From Coniochaeta sp. PMI_546 (taxonomy: Eukaryota > Ascomycota > Sordariomycetes > Coniochaetales > Coniochaetaceae), in NCBI GenBank assembly GCA_021432605.1, contig MU271143.1:3109277-3173276 (forward strand): DNA of 64,000 bases, read 5' to 3'. Under the pieces are notes generated by a model. That model had not been told where the DNA came from. It searched no databases and saw only the letters and a list, made by a program, of their open reading frames with translations. The translations under genes and the position numbers were made by a program. Positions 32,001 through 44,600 of the stretch are shown here, in pieces. The first letter of the stretch is position 1, and each line of letters opens with the position of its first letter.

Positions 32001-33147
32001 AGGCATGGGAATTTCCAAAATGGAAAAGGGGCAGAACCGTATTTGTACATAGGGATCTCGGAGGACGAAGGGGGGCGATTGGTTGCTGCGGCTTTGGGAG
32101 TTGTTTCGCCCAACCTTAGGGGGATGACATAGTGACATGGCTGGGAGTTACCCGTACACGTACGGATATGCGAGTAACGAGCAGTGCTCTTCCATAGTGG
32201 TCCGTCTCAGAACTGAATCCACAAAGGCAAGGTTGCTTTGCTAGTACTTCCAACTTTTCAAAGGAAGACAAGAAAAGGAAAAATTTGGCAGAAGGGAAAC
32301 CAAGAATAGGCTTAGTCACTGCAGGTATCTCACCTCAGGCTTGACAGCTACCTCGCCGTGGCTGGCTGGCCTTCCGTAGTGACACCGGAAGACCTTCCGA
32401 GCGAAGAAGCAACATCCCGGCTGCAGTAGGGCCTCAGGGTGCAGCAGTGCAGATGTTCGTATTTTTAGCTTTTTAGCTTTTCTCGGGACGGAAGTTTCAG
32501 ACGCCCTTCGTCCTTCCAGCTTATTGGAGTCGAATCCTTGGCGATGAGATTGTCGCCCCGAGAGCCGAAAGTCAAAGTTCCCCAACGCCTTGGTTGGGAC
32601 GACAACGCAGACCGTCATCACGCATTTCACATCTCGATCCGCGATTGTCTTCATGGAGCTCGTATCTCTCACGCTGGCGCTTTGCCAGAAGCAGGCATAA
32701 GGAGAAAGACAACCCGTACCTCAACCGAGGACTGTAACGCATTAGCCCGGATACTACCATATAGTTTCTTCCCCGCTAATGAACCAGGTTGAAGAGAACC
32801 GCCCATCTCGATCCCGCCGGCCCTTGTCCGAGCCCAACCGGGTGAACGAATGCGGCACGATACAAGAAGTCGCCTTGTACCTGGTTTAAGAATGCTCGGA
32901 GGATCTGGATTTGGAGTTCGCAAGTTACCGAGTACCACATCCTTCCCGCCGACGAGGAATCAACGAGATGTTCAGCCGCCCCAATAGCATGCAATGTCCA
33001 GTACTAGACGTCTAACTATCGGCCAAGTGACACAGACCAGTGAGCCTAATTCTACTATGCTAGAGTAGCCGAGCTAGAATGCTGCGATGGACATGGTGAA
33101 GTTGGGCCGCAGAGTCCTGAAGAGGAAGTCTCGGTCATGGCTCCGGG

Positions 33148-33291
33148 TTAGCCAAGACATTCCCCATAGCTGGGCAAGTCCTTCTGAGACAGACCCAAGG
33201 CTATACTTGGGCAAGAGGCCGTAGAGCGTAACGCCGCCGTGCATCGAGTTCTCTATAAAGAGGCCCGAATCACAAGTAGTCTTCCTTAGCC
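33148..33291 (-). promoter_or_regulatory. Two GGCTAA motifs (XlnR/Xyr1 type) before the xylanase
   Basis: GGCTAA on the minus strand at 33148-33153 and 33286-33291, about 213 and 75 bp before the xylanase ATG; a third copy lies at 32742-32747. This core is the known binding word of XlnR/Xyr1, so xylan or xylose induction is inferred. Confidence 0.45.
33254..33259 (+). promoter_or_regulatory. TATA box of the xylanase gene
   Basis: TATAAA 107 bp upstream of the start codon, between the two nearest GGCTAA motifs. Confidence 0.5.
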
Positions 33292-33365
33292 GTGCCCATG
33301 TAGGTATCACTTGTGCGATCCGCCTTCCGCAAAGACGCCTCCGTCAGCCACTATAAGCTGTCACA

Positions 33366-34595
33366 ATGGTTGGGTTCAAGTCCAGTCTGTTCGCCTACCT
33401 AGCAGCGGCCAGCCTCGTCTCGGCGGATGGCTTGAATGCTCGTGCACAAGCCGCGGGCAAGAAGTACTTCGGTACCGCCATCAGCACCACCATCCTGAAC
33501 GATGCGACCGCAAACGCAATAGGCAAGAACTTCCAGGACTTTGGGCAGTACACGTGCGAGAACGAGATGAAGTTCGACGCCACGGAACCGTCTCGCGGGA
33601 GCTTCAGTTACGGCAACGCCGACAAGATCGTCGCGCAGGCGCAAGCCAACGGGCAGATCCTCCGTTGCCATGCACTTGTGTGGCATAGTCAGGTCCCGTC
33701 TTGGGTCACCAGCGGCGGCTTCAATAACGCGACGCTGATCAGCATAATGAAGAACCACATCGCGAACGTGGTCGGGCATTACAAGGGAAAGTGCTACGCG
33801 TGGGACGTGGTGAACGAGGCGCTGAACGAGGACGGCTCGTATAGGTCGTCTGGCTCGGTATGGGGCTCGACCATCGGACCGGCATTCATCCCCATAGCTT
33901 TTGCTGCGGCGGCGGCGGCGGATCCGGGGGCGAAACTGTACTATAACGACTATAATTGTGACAAAGCAGGAGCCAAAGCCACCGGGGCGCAGAACCTGAT
34001 CAAGATGGTCAAGTCCTACGGTGCACCGATCCACGGCTTCGGTATGCAGGGTCATATGACCACAGGTCAGGTAGGCTCGGCTTCGGCACTGGTTAGCAAC
34101 ATGCAGGCCTTCACGGCGTTAGGAGTCGAGGTGGCATATACCGAATTGGATATCGCAACACCGTCATCCAATCCCAACTTCAACCAACAGGCGACTGACT
34201 ACGCCACCGTGGTCTCGGCGTGCAAGCAGGTGTCTGGATGCGTGGGCATCACCATCTGGGGCTTCACGGACCGATACACGTGGATCAGCAACTCGGCGCC
34301 GCTGCCGTGGGACACCAACTACCAGAAGAAAGCGGCGTATGCGAGCATCCTCAATGCCTGGGGAAGTTCCGGGACGGGCGGCTCGACGACGACGACGACG
34401 ACACCAGCAACAACAACGAGGCCAACGACGATTGTGACTAGCACCACAACGGCTGGTCCGGCTCCATCAGGCGGAGGGGGTTGCACGGCGGCTCGCTGGG
34501 CTCAGTGCGGCGGGAACGGCTATACGGGATGCACAACTTGTGCGTCGCCGTATACGTGCACATATTCTAACGACTGGTACTCGCAATGCCTGTGA
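33366..34595 (+). CDS. Endo-1,4-beta-xylanase, GH10 with C-terminal CBM1
   Basis: Single exon, 409 residues. Signal peptide about 1-20 ([13 protein letters not shown]). The GH10 barrel contains [37 protein letters not shown], the acid/base E151 in [25 protein letters not shown], the nucleophile E260 in YTELDIA and [10 protein letters not shown], so all catalytic signatures are intact. A Thr-rich linker (about 339-365) leads to CBM1 at 373-409 ([20 protein letters not shown]). It cleaves the xylan backbone outside the cell; the module holds it on cellulose. The CE15 esterase lies 1.4 kb upstream on the same strand with its CBM1 at the opposite end. The intronless structure is common in this family but not universal. 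Confidence 0.95.
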   Translation: MVGFKSSLFAYLAAASLVSADGLNARAQAAGKKYFGTAISTTILNDATANAIGKNFQDFGQYTCENEMKFDATEPSRGSFSYGNADKIVAQAQANGQILRCHALVWHSQVPSWVTSGGFNNATLISIMKNHIANVVGHYKGKCYAWDVVNEALNEDGSYRSSGSVWGSTIGPAFIPIAFAAAAAADPGAKLYYNDYNCDKAGAKATGAQNLIKMVKSYGAPIHGFGMQGHMTTGQVGSASALVSNMQAFTALGVEVAYTELDIATPSSNPNFNQQATDYATVVSACKQVSGCVGITIWGFTDRYTWISNSAPLPWDTNYQKKAAYASILNAWGSSGTGGSTTTTTTPATTTRPTTIVTSTTTAGPAPSGGGGCTAARWAQCGGNGYTGCTTCASPYTCTYSNDWYSQCL

Positions 34596-36080
34596 AGGGG
34601 CCGGGGGGAGGATGTGTCTGCGGCTTATTGCCGAAAGTTTGATGCTGTTTCGGACGCAGCTGATTGATGTCGGGTTCCGATGCGACGAGATGAGACGGAG
34701 AGATCTTGTATGTGGTGGATGGACCTTGGCTGATTACTCGTTAGGTCTAGCCCAGAGTGCTGTGCTTATGAGAGGAGGAGGTGGTGCTGCTTCCGATGAG
34801 GATTCTCCTCGTATATATGTTAGCCGTTGCAATACGAACCTAGCCTGTCGTAACTGGAGAATAGATAGTCGTCTGTCTGAATGACATATGCATGGAGATG
34901 TAGTCGAAACGCAAAAGATCCACTGTCGGGCACAATCAAGAGGGCTGAAGAAGTAGAAGAAGTAGGGGATGAAATGTGCAGCTGTTAAAGGAAGAAGAGC
35001 TGGATGCCGGATGCCGGATGCCGGATACTTGGGACGAAGGAAATGTCTAGGTGTAGACATGGTGCAGCTATCCTCCTTGTTCAATTAGGGATTGATGACG
35101 TTCCCTAGAGAAAACATCGACATGTCGACATCCATTCATCGCCGCCGTCGAAGAGGTTCAAGTTACGAGTTGCGCGAATAAAGGCGGGACCGGCTCGCTT
35201 CTTCGTCAACCAGGTGAGGAGGTTCAACTGGAAGACCACACCTTGCGAGCCTGACGAAGAGCCATGTCAATGCTACCTTGGGTAGTTCCTTAGTGGACAG
35301 ATGTTGGCGCGATTGACATGTGCTATGTAAGGTACAGCACATTAGCTGCAGCCAAGAGAAAAGTGTTAGGTTGGCTTTCAGTTAGTATTGGAGGAGGGGG
35401 GGATGGTTACGGGACGACGGGCTGAACAGCGTCACAGCATGCCACAGCAGTACTACCGGTATATGCCAGTACCTGTACTGAAACAGCATTACTGCTGTGC
35501 TGTACGTGTAGGTACAGTACTTGACCTCTACGGTATTACTAACCTGGAAGGTAAGGTATGCTGTCTGAGATACTTACAACACTGCAGTACTAGTACACGT
35601 GAGATAGGTACTGCACAGCTGGTACCTTAGTACAATGAATGGTACATGTCGGCGGTCAGTTCGTGGAGCCACGTGAAAAGGTGGAGACCAATGCCGGAGC
35701 TGCTTTCCTCTGGGGCACCTCAGCCTTTGCCTTTTTCAGTCTCTGCAAAAAAAGAAACTTGAAGCTTCAAGGGAACTACCGTCAAAGTCACCGAAACATC
35801 CTCAACCAATTTCACACCACCACCTCACTTTGTCTCTTCTGCACCTCTTCGAGCGATCCAAGCACAGCATTATCGACTTCAGCTACCTCGACGTACGACC
35901 AAGTATCATCACATCATCACCACATTGCCGGCGTACGATCTCCAGAACCAACCCGGACGAAAGCAAAACCCCAAAAAGAAGAAAACATCCGAGTGTCCAT
36001 ATCTCGGTACTGTGATCAACGAGGCTTCCATTTCAAGCTTGCATTCATCAATTGAAAACAATTGAAAACAACACGTTACG
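34596..36080. other. Intergenic; promoter of the GYF gene
   Basis: No gene is supported. A 7-bp unit (GGATGCC) is repeated three times near 35002-35024. A long GGTA/GTAC-rich patch runs about 35270-35640. The A/C-rich 35750-36080 stretch, ending just before the ATG at 36081, looks like a long 5' UTR. Confidence 0.5.
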
Positions 36081-39000
36081 ATGCCTTCACATCTACCATC
36101 AAGTTTCGCCTCGGCTGCGGCAGGACAGACACGTGAGGGTGCCAGAACTGGAGGCAGAAGTGATGGAACCACCACACGGGGTTCTGGAAGTGGTGAATGG
36201 TAAGCTGGACATACATACCATCCACACCCTGTTTCTACCACCGCACTTTGCAACCTGCTCTCCTCGCCTAGCTGTTTCTTGTTCTGGTGGCTGCTGCTGT
36301 CCATCACACGCAGTCTAGTAGGTGCAGCTGATCTAGAGCTTTTACGTGTTCTGCCTCGCTAGCTGTGCCGAAAACACCCCCATGCCGTAGCTTGACTCCG
36401 AACTGACGCGTAGCAAACAGGTCACGGCGCGACGGCCGAACGACAAACGGAACTCTTACCTTCCGTAGATCGTCCACCACGCCATTCAACCAGTCCGCTC
36501 CCCATGCGTCCACCGACGCCTCGCATACTCCAGCAGCCGAGCCACCGTCGTCAGCCATCCCCCAAACCCCTTCCTTCGATGCATCTGCCACACCTCGCTA
36601 TTCTAAGGAGGAGCTGTTGGGTCTATTCCGGGCGAGTTCCGATCCAAATCAGCCGGACGTCTCCAAGCTTTTCGCCCCAGGTTGGAATCCAGGACACGTC
36701 AACGGAACTTCAGCGCGACCTTGGGGCAAAGCGGGCGATTCGAACCACGTGGCACCTGATCCTGGTGTCTGCTGGGACTCAGAGGGAAGAATGCTACCCG
36801 TCGGACTCGTGGACATGACTGCCGAGGAAAAGGAACTTTTCGCTACCGATGTCAACTCGCCGTTGAAGCTGCCTCAGGTCAATAAAGACGGCACCACGGC
36901 AGGCACGGTCGGTCAAAATGGTCGCAAGGCATCGGTCTCGCATGGCACCACCGCCGCCTACGGTGTCTCCTCGCCCTCGACCGCATCCCGTCCGGGAACC
37001 AGACGACGCGAGACGACGGACACGAACCCCTTTCCGAACAGCGCAGTTGCGTCGCCTACCGCTTCGCGTTTCGAGTCGACGTCTTGGTTTAGCCGCAAGC
37101 ACACGGAGACCAAGGAGCCCGTATCTTACGAAGAGCCCGAAGATGACAACCCGGTTTCTTCCCGTGACCAGACATCCAAGACGCAACCATTCGCTGCGCT
37201 GAATCGCAGCAATACGGCGGGCACCTCCGGATTCGGGGCTGCTCCTTCTATTTGGGGCAACTCGACTGCTGCCGTTACGCCTGGACTGGGAGCATTTGGA
37301 AATTTTGCTCTTCCGAGCCAGCCGACTGCTGACAAGCGACTGGGGGGCAGCACACGTGGGGAGTCTCGGCTCGCGCACCTGATCCCCAAGGAAACCACCG
37401 ACGCCTTCTCGCCCAAGTCTGCCGAGGGCGCCAACCAGGATTTGAACAAGTCATGGCGGGCTCGACCAAGGACTGACACCGATCCTTTTGCAGCAGACGA
37501 TCGGCTCTCCGGCAGTGCTGTGCTTGGTGGCTCGCACGACGCGAGTTCGCCCCCCCAGCCGCAAGGCGTATCGATTTTTGATACACCCGTCAAAGGCAAC
37601 ACCGGCGACTTCGGCATGTCTGGGCTGACCCTGGGCGGAGATGCCGATGCCAACGGTCCATCTAGTCCCTCTGAGACCAACCCTTACCGGAGCCCACCAG
37701 CGGAACGCGGCGATGGGGAGCACGATGCTGTCGCTTTCGACCGGTCACACCACATTGGCCACGGACCCGATCACCCTTCCAACTTCGGTTCCGTTTCCCG
37801 TGCCTTCGGTACGGCGACGTTCGAAGGTAGTGATCGAAGTCAGACCTCGAGTGTCGGTGCGAAGGGATACCCCACGCTCAGTAATCTTACCGGTTGGCCT
37901 GCTGGCCCGTCCGCCGGAACGCCGGACCGCGACCGTCCGGCCTTCACCTCAGCCTTCGGCAGTAGCCTGTTCAGCCCTGTTGGGGATTTGCAGTCTCCTG
38001 GTCTAGGAGGCCTGGGTGGCATGTTCCCTGGTCCTACCGCTTCCAACATATCTGCCACGGGCTCGTTGCGTGGGAGCAAGCTGGGCTCGCTTTTCCCAGC
38101 CTCTATGCAGGCTCAGATGCAAAACCCAGAACAGGATTCCCTAAGCGATTCCATTCCTGACCTCCGCCAGAGCAACCCACTGGGCGCTATAGGTCGTGGT
38201 CCGGTCGGGATGCAGCCTCGTGAGACAGAGAGTCCCTTACGATCGGGCAGAGGCGCATTCGAAGACCTTTTCCCTCCGGTGGATCCGTCGAGACTCGCTT
38301 TCACGACCGCCGAACAGGGACTGCCAGGTCTGACTGCCACCTCCCAAGGTCAGTCATTCGCACCTACGAGTGTTGCGCCTCCGTTTTCGGCTGGCCAGTC
38401 ATCAGAGCCGCCTGCAGCTCAAGCCCGCACCATGGTGATGCCGGATAGGATGAGGTGGGTTTATCTAGACCCCCAGGGACAGACTCAGGGCCCTTTTAGC
38501 GGTCTCGAGATGAATGACTGGTATAAGGCCCAGTTCTTCACCCCGGACCTGCGCGTTAAGAAGGTCGAGGACCCCGATTTTGAGCCCCTTGGACAACTGA
38601 TTCGCCGCATCGGCAACTCCCGCGAACCCTTTCTCGTCCCTCAAATTGGTATTCCCCATGGTCCCCCTTCGCAGACAGGTCCTTTCTCACCAGGAGACTC
38701 GCGTGGCGTCATACCGCCACTGATGGGGGCCTTCCCGAGCTTTGGGCGGACCCTGACCGCGGAGGAGCAGAATAATCTCGAACGGAGGAAGCAGGAAGAG
38801 CAGATCTTGATGGCCCGCCAGCGCGAGTTCCTTGCGCATCAGCAGGCTTTCACCAAGATACAGATGCAGCCAGGAGCCCCGGGGTCACTACACCACCACT
38901 CCAGCGCGCACAGTCTCCAAAGCCAACCTAGCTTTGGCAGCATCACGTCACCTCTCGGCATGGCTTCTCAAGCCCCAATCGGAGCCTTGGGACCCAATCC

Positions 39001-40936
39001 TGGTTTCTTTGAGCCGACCGGAAGCCTTCTCCAGACCACAACCCACGCGGGCATGGGTATTGGATCCGATCTACTCCAGCAGGACTTGACCCCGCAGGAA
39101 AGACAGACACTTGCTAGCTTGCAAGCGGGCGGCGGTCTCGGCGGGAGTCACTTCATAACACAACCTATCGGTGCGCCACCCGCCGATGCTGGGCTTCGGA
39201 GCCAGCTTCCCAGTATCGACCAGCTGCAGAACGACTCGCAGGGCTTTAGCGCTCGGCTCAAGGAGTTTCAAGACATTCGTGCGCAGCGAGATGCAGAGGC
39301 TGCATCCAAGGGGGACTTGCCAGAGGTCAGGGAGGAGACTGCAGAATACGAGCGTCTAGCGAAGGTTGTAACTACCGAAACTGAGCAGGCCATGGAAGTG
39401 ATCCAGGAGGCCGCGCGTGCTAGTCAGTCGCACGATGGTAAAAGGGCTTCTGCGACCCAAGCCCAGCAGCAGTTGTCTCTCACTCAGCAAGTGCAAAAGA
39501 CGCAGGCAGCCGCTGCTGCAGCGGCAGCAGCAGCAGCAGCAGCAGCTTCGAAGCAGCATGAGGCTGACGACGTTTGGGCCAAACCGCCCGCCTCCGGTCT
39601 CCCGATGCCTTTTCCTCCTCCGTCCAACACTCCCTTGCCGGCGCCGACTGCTCAGCGACAGAAGTCGACCCTTCCCACCCAGTTTACCAGCCCCTCGCCG
39701 ACGGGCACGCCAGATACTCTTGCTGAAGCTGCCGCGCCTCCACCTCTGGCTCCTTGGGCGCCTCAACCGGGCCTCGAGTCGCACAAAGGGCCAAGCCTCA
39801 AGGAAATCCAGGAGGCTGAGGCGAAGAAAGCGGCCAAGGCGGAGGAAGCTGCCGCTGCGGCACGTAGGGCACAGCTGGAACAGGAAGCCGCGGCACTTCG
39901 CGAACGGGAAAAAGCGAGCACCTCGGTGGCGTCGGGTCTTCCGTCTACCAGCACCTGGGGCACGGGCTCCCCAGTCAACACCCCGAGTGCCAGCAGCCCC
40001 TGGGTCAAACCGGCGGCTGTGAAGAGCGCCGTGATTGGATCTGCCGGTACAACGGCTTCGACATCCGTCAACGAGCGGAAGAAGACACTTGCCGAGATCC
40101 AACGCGAGGAGGAGGCTCGTAAGCAGAAGGCCAGAGAGCTTGCCCAGCAGCAGGGCGTGACTCCGGCCGCGACCATGGGTAAACGCTATGCCGACCTCGC
40201 AAGCAAGACGTCGGCGCCTCCTGGACTTGTCGGCCCAACTTCTGCTGGAGCTGTGCCGTCGGCTGGCAGCACACCAGTTGCTGGTAGCGGTTGGGCGACT
40301 GTCGGAGCCGGCGGGAAGGTAAAGGTACCGACAGGACCGTCGACGCAGGCTCGCGTCGCTAGCTCAAGCACGGTCAAGGCGTCGCCTAGTCCGGCAGCCA
40401 AGCCCGTCTCGAAGCCGTCTAGTGCCGCCACGGGTGCAAGGGATAGTGGAAGCGACGCGATGCAGGAGTTCCACAAGTGGCTCCATCGTGAATTGTCGCG
40501 TGGTTTGAGTGGCATTACGGACAGTAAGTATTCCCTCAAGTTACCTTGGCCTGCCCCTCTGGTGTTATCACAAGTGTAAAATTTAGAAGACATGGGGCTA
40601 ACAGACACACCAGTTGACGCATTCGCTTCCAACCTACTCGGGTTCCCGCTGGATGCGTCCATCCTGGCGGACGCGGTCTATGCCAACAGCACAACCATGG
40701 ACGGTCGCCATTTTGGGGAGGAATTTGTGCGGCGCAAGAAGCTTGCTGACAGGGGCATTGTCGAGAAGCAGCCGACGCCAGCCCCCAGCACAGACACAAA
40801 GAACAATGCGACTGGGGGCTGGAACGAAGTGGCCAAGAAGGGCAGCACCAGTGGTGCGGCTGTTGGCAAGGAAGACGCGACCATCCCCGGCGGTCAGTTC
40901 AAAGTTGTGCCGGGACGCAAGAAGGGCAAGAAATAA
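36081..40936 (+). CDS. GYF-domain protein (Smy2/GIGYF-like)
   Basis: I join exons 36081-36199, 36421-40523 and 40614-40936, giving 1514 residues. The start MPSHLPSSFASAAAGQTREG is the usual fungal Smy2-like opening. The GYF domain lies at about 715-770 (RWVYLDPQGQTQGPFSGLEM, then DWYKAQFF), the fold that binds proline-rich PPG-phi peptides. The rest is mostly disordered, with Ser/Pro-rich N-terminal half, a Gln/Glu-rich coiled segment (RKQEEQILMARQREF), a run of 14 alanines (about 1069-1082) and a basic end (GRKKGKK). Yeast Smy2/Syh1 and animal GIGYF proteins act in translational repression, mRNA quality control and vesicle traffic; cytoplasmic regulation is inferred. Exon 1 and exon 3 are needed for the real termini. 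Confidence 0.87.
39506..39547 (+). repeat. GCA-rich trinucleotide run encoding 14 Ala
   Basis: A run of GCN codons, mainly GCA, sits inside the GYF gene and encodes 14 consecutive alanines. The string of seven identical GCA codons makes length variation between strains likely. Confidence 0.85.
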
Positions 40937-41654
40937 GCAGCTCGCCGTGTGCGCCACTACTACTGCTGTGAACCTAACCATACATGACCCAGGGCGGTTA
41001 TTATTGGGAACAACAGCGAATGAATGATGGTCAGCCGGGCCATGTTCAGCATCCATTCATTCATCCATTTCAGCAGACATGTGTCGATAGCTACAACCAT
41101 TATAATGTACCTAGCGGAGCATCACTCCAACCAGCCAAGCATTGCGCCTCTACCAGAAGTCTCGCTACCACTGGATGTTTCTGCACCCTCTGAAGAGTCT
41201 AGACAATAACCTGGCTGTCCAAGGTACCTAGACGTACGTGCAATACCTTGCACGTGTGGGCAGTACCTAATATAGTAGACTAAGGTACTTAAGTCGAGAC
41301 ACTACCCTACCGGTACAGACGGGATACCTCTACATTACCTAAACTCGGGTGTTTTTTACTCGCTTACATAAGGCGACTAGTCTACCACTGTAGGTACTGT
41401 AGGTACTGTACCTTAGGTTTGCACTAGGTAGAGGACCACTGACGAGCGACATGACATTGCCCCTCCCCCACGCTTTGGAACTTTTTTTTTTTTTTTGGTA
41501 GTGAAAGTTTGAATAGAGATAATTTGAAGGCTTTTGGTGGTCTTTTGGTCAACAATGATGACCCTTGTAACAACCCGTATTCGGACAATCTAACCTTCTT
41601 CTCTTTTCCTTCACCCTGTCTGGTCTCGATCTTATGTAACTCGAGTTATCGGCC
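40937..41654. other. Intergenic with GGTAC-rich tract and poly-T
   Basis: No gene is supported. A GGTA/GTAC-rich stretch covers about 41218-41420, including GTAGGTACTGTAGGTACTGTACC. A poly-T run follows at about 41470-41486, about 170 bp before the EMW1 start. Confidence 0.55.
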
Positions 41655-44600
41655 ATGGGATCAAGTGTGGATGAGCTCACCCGCCAAGTGCGATTGGGGC
41701 AGTATGAGGCCGTCCTGACGAGTGTCCGCGCCCAAGACATCATATCCGAGTTTGCAGCTGCGTTACTACAACAAAACCAAGCTACAGACTCAGATGTTTC
41801 CAGCAGCCGCAGTAACGAGCACCGCGACCAGTCAAGGCTAGCGGTTGGATTAGCCGCTTTCAATGCTTTCCTACAAACCAACGTCACTGGCCCGGTTCTG
41901 CGGGATGCTGCTCGGATTGATGCTGTCTTCCAGGCCGCAGCAAAGACTGCCGAGAAGAGCCTTGCCGGGTCACTCGTCTCTTTGCACAAGGCATGTTTCG
42001 CATCTCTTGACGTGGACGGTGTCTCGCCGTATCCTTATATCCCCTCCATCGAGCTGTTCTGCCTTGCGCGCTACGTCCTGACCGGATATGCGCCCGAATC
42101 TGCTAGCGTTCGATTTCCAGTTGAGGCTGCAGACGGAGCGGACGTAGTCCTTGGCCCAAACCTGAGATGGCATGCATTACGTGTCAGTGTGTGGCATTAC
42201 AAGTTGCTCACGCAGCCGAGTCTTGGCCCCGGCAGCTTGTTCAACAAGAGTCACCAGTGGAGTGACGTCCCGACCTTGGAACAACACATCCAGACCGAGT
42301 TAGCTGCTATTGAGGAGGATATCAAGCAGGGCCTTTCGATACCGCGCTGGTCCGCGCCTGACAAGGCGCGCTTTTGGGTGGAAAAGGCGAATATCTGCAT
42401 CATGCTTGGGCAAGACAAGACGGCAAAGGCTGCACTGAACGAGGCGACCAAGATCAGCCAGTTCAAGTACGCACTTTCCGGCGCACTCGGCAAGAGGACC
42501 AAATTTCAGGAGACCAGCGTAAGTCAGCTCGTCATCTTAGCCAAGAGTGCCTCAGCTCCAAGAGCTGACGGTGCCTACGGAGAAGAAGAGCCGCGGGCTG
42601 TCCCGCAGGCTCTACCGCTTAATGACGATACTCTGCTCGAGAGCGTGGAATTCACAGGCAAAGAAGGCAAGGACGAGCTATCGAGCGGGCTTCCAGACGA
42701 ATTGAAAGACCTGTCGCCAGAAGAACAGCCACAGTTAGATCCCCTGGATCAAATCATACTACTCACCGAGGCAACTCTCAAAGATGCTTTTTCACCGACA
42801 GACAGCCTCACCTCAGAGGAAATTCTTCCTTTCGCAACAAGGGTCATATCAGACAAGTCTACGAACTGGCAGATATACACACACGCCCTGCTTCTCAGGT
42901 CGAGAATCGAGTTTCACCGTAGCAGGACGGTCGAGAGAGGTGTGCTGCAGCTGCAAGCCGTCGTCGACCAAGTCATCGTCGATACCACAGCCTCATCAAC
43001 TGAGGAAGAACCAAAGGTGTCGGACTCTTCGGCCGCATCTTCGAATCCGGTTCCAAGCATTGAGATCAGCGGCCCGAACGAGGAAGCCGCTGCTGCAGTG
43101 ATGCGCCTACCAAACAAGCCCACATCTTTCTTTCCAGCTGCGAAGCCAACAGACTCGGCGCCGGCTCATGTGCGACTGGAGTATATACATGCCTTATCCT
43201 CACCACCGAGGTGGCATCTAGAATCCGAGCTGGCATATTCATGGGCGGGCGTGGGATCGTTGGTGTCGGCCCTCGAGATCTTCAAGCGACTCCGGTTATG
43301 GGCCGAAGTCGCGCTGTGCTATGCGAGCACTGCTGCGTCTGACGATGAAGATGGCAGAGGTAGTGGAGGCGAAGAAAAGGCAAAGGCAATATTGCGATGG
43401 CGATTGTTCCATCGAACAGATGGGATCAGTTCTTCAGCTGATCCGGATGCCGAGTTCGGTCCAGGTGGCGTCGACCTCTCGGAACTCAAGGCCGCCGATT
43501 ACCATGGCCCTGAGAGAGATCCCCTGCCGCCGAACGCACCCCGCCTGTTATGTATCCTTGGCGATATTGAGGACGACCCGGAGCACTACGAACGTGCCTG
43601 GGTTGTCTCCAAGAACAGGTTCGCGCGAGCTCAGAGGTCTTTGGGGGAGTATTATCTCAAACGCAAGGATTGGATCAAGGGCCGGGAGTCATATCAAAAG
43701 GCTGTTGCTGCAAATCGTCTGAATCCAGAATTGTGGAATCGGCTGGGTGACATATACCTGCGCCTGGGCGAGTTTTCCGACGCAGCAGAGGCTTTTCAGA
43801 GAGCCATTTACTCTGCCAATGACATCGTGGGCGGAGAAGACGCAAGAACCTGGAGCAATCTTGGGAGCGCGCTCTATAGCTTGTATGTCGAACGGGTCAA
43901 AGAGGTCAAGAAAGAAGTGGAAGAGCGGAAGCAAGCAGAAGAGCAAGGGACACAATCCGCACCGGAACCGGAGGCACAAGAGGAAGAGGTCGAACAGTCC
44001 TCAGAGATTTTGGAAGCGGAGAAGCTCCAGAAACGCGACCCCTCGGTGCTTCTCTCGCAATCTCTCGCAGCATACAAACGCGGTGCCTCGATTGCTAACG
44101 ACAACTGGCGCATCTGGGACAACGTAATCACACTCGCCGCCAGGATGCGGCCGCCACCTGTATTGGATATTATCTTCGCCCTTCGACACATCATTCGCAT
44201 CCGCAACAGCGAAGACGTGCTGGACATTGATGTCCTGCGTCTTCTTCTCAACGAAGCCGTCCTTTCAAAGGAGAAGCCAGGGTCAAGTGGCTCCTCTGCA
44301 GTTTATGAGCCGCCTCGCGGCTCCAACGAGCGTGCCGTTTGCGAGTTACTGGAAACCGTCGTGGTCCCGCTCATCACGTCCCGTTCTGACCTGTGGGAAC
44401 TGGTCGCCCGCGAGCGTGTCTGGCGACGTGACTATGCGGGAGCCATCCACGCGGCAGAGCGCGCATGGCGAGCAGCCGTGGGCGGAGCTGGTGTCGGGTT
44501 GGCGGCGTCAGCTGCGTCAGTCGGTGCTGGAAAGAACAGCAATTGGCTCGAGGACAAGGACGCTTGGGTGAGCGTTGTGGAGAGGACGGACGAGCTGGTT

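Larger units (their letters stand above)
32001..33365. other. Intergenic; xylanase promoter
   Basis: No gene is supported. Three TTAGCC words (GGCTAA on the other strand) occur at 32742-32747, 33148-33153 and 33286-33291, and a TATA box at 33254-33259. A duplicated word CTTTTTAG lies near 32465. Confidence 0.5.

Noticed and set aside
39356-40102. 248-codon minus-strand open frame inside the GYF gene
   Set aside because: It is antisense to a well-supported coding exon and is Arg/Ser-rich, as expected for the reverse of a GC-rich, Gln/Ala/Glu-rich coding region.
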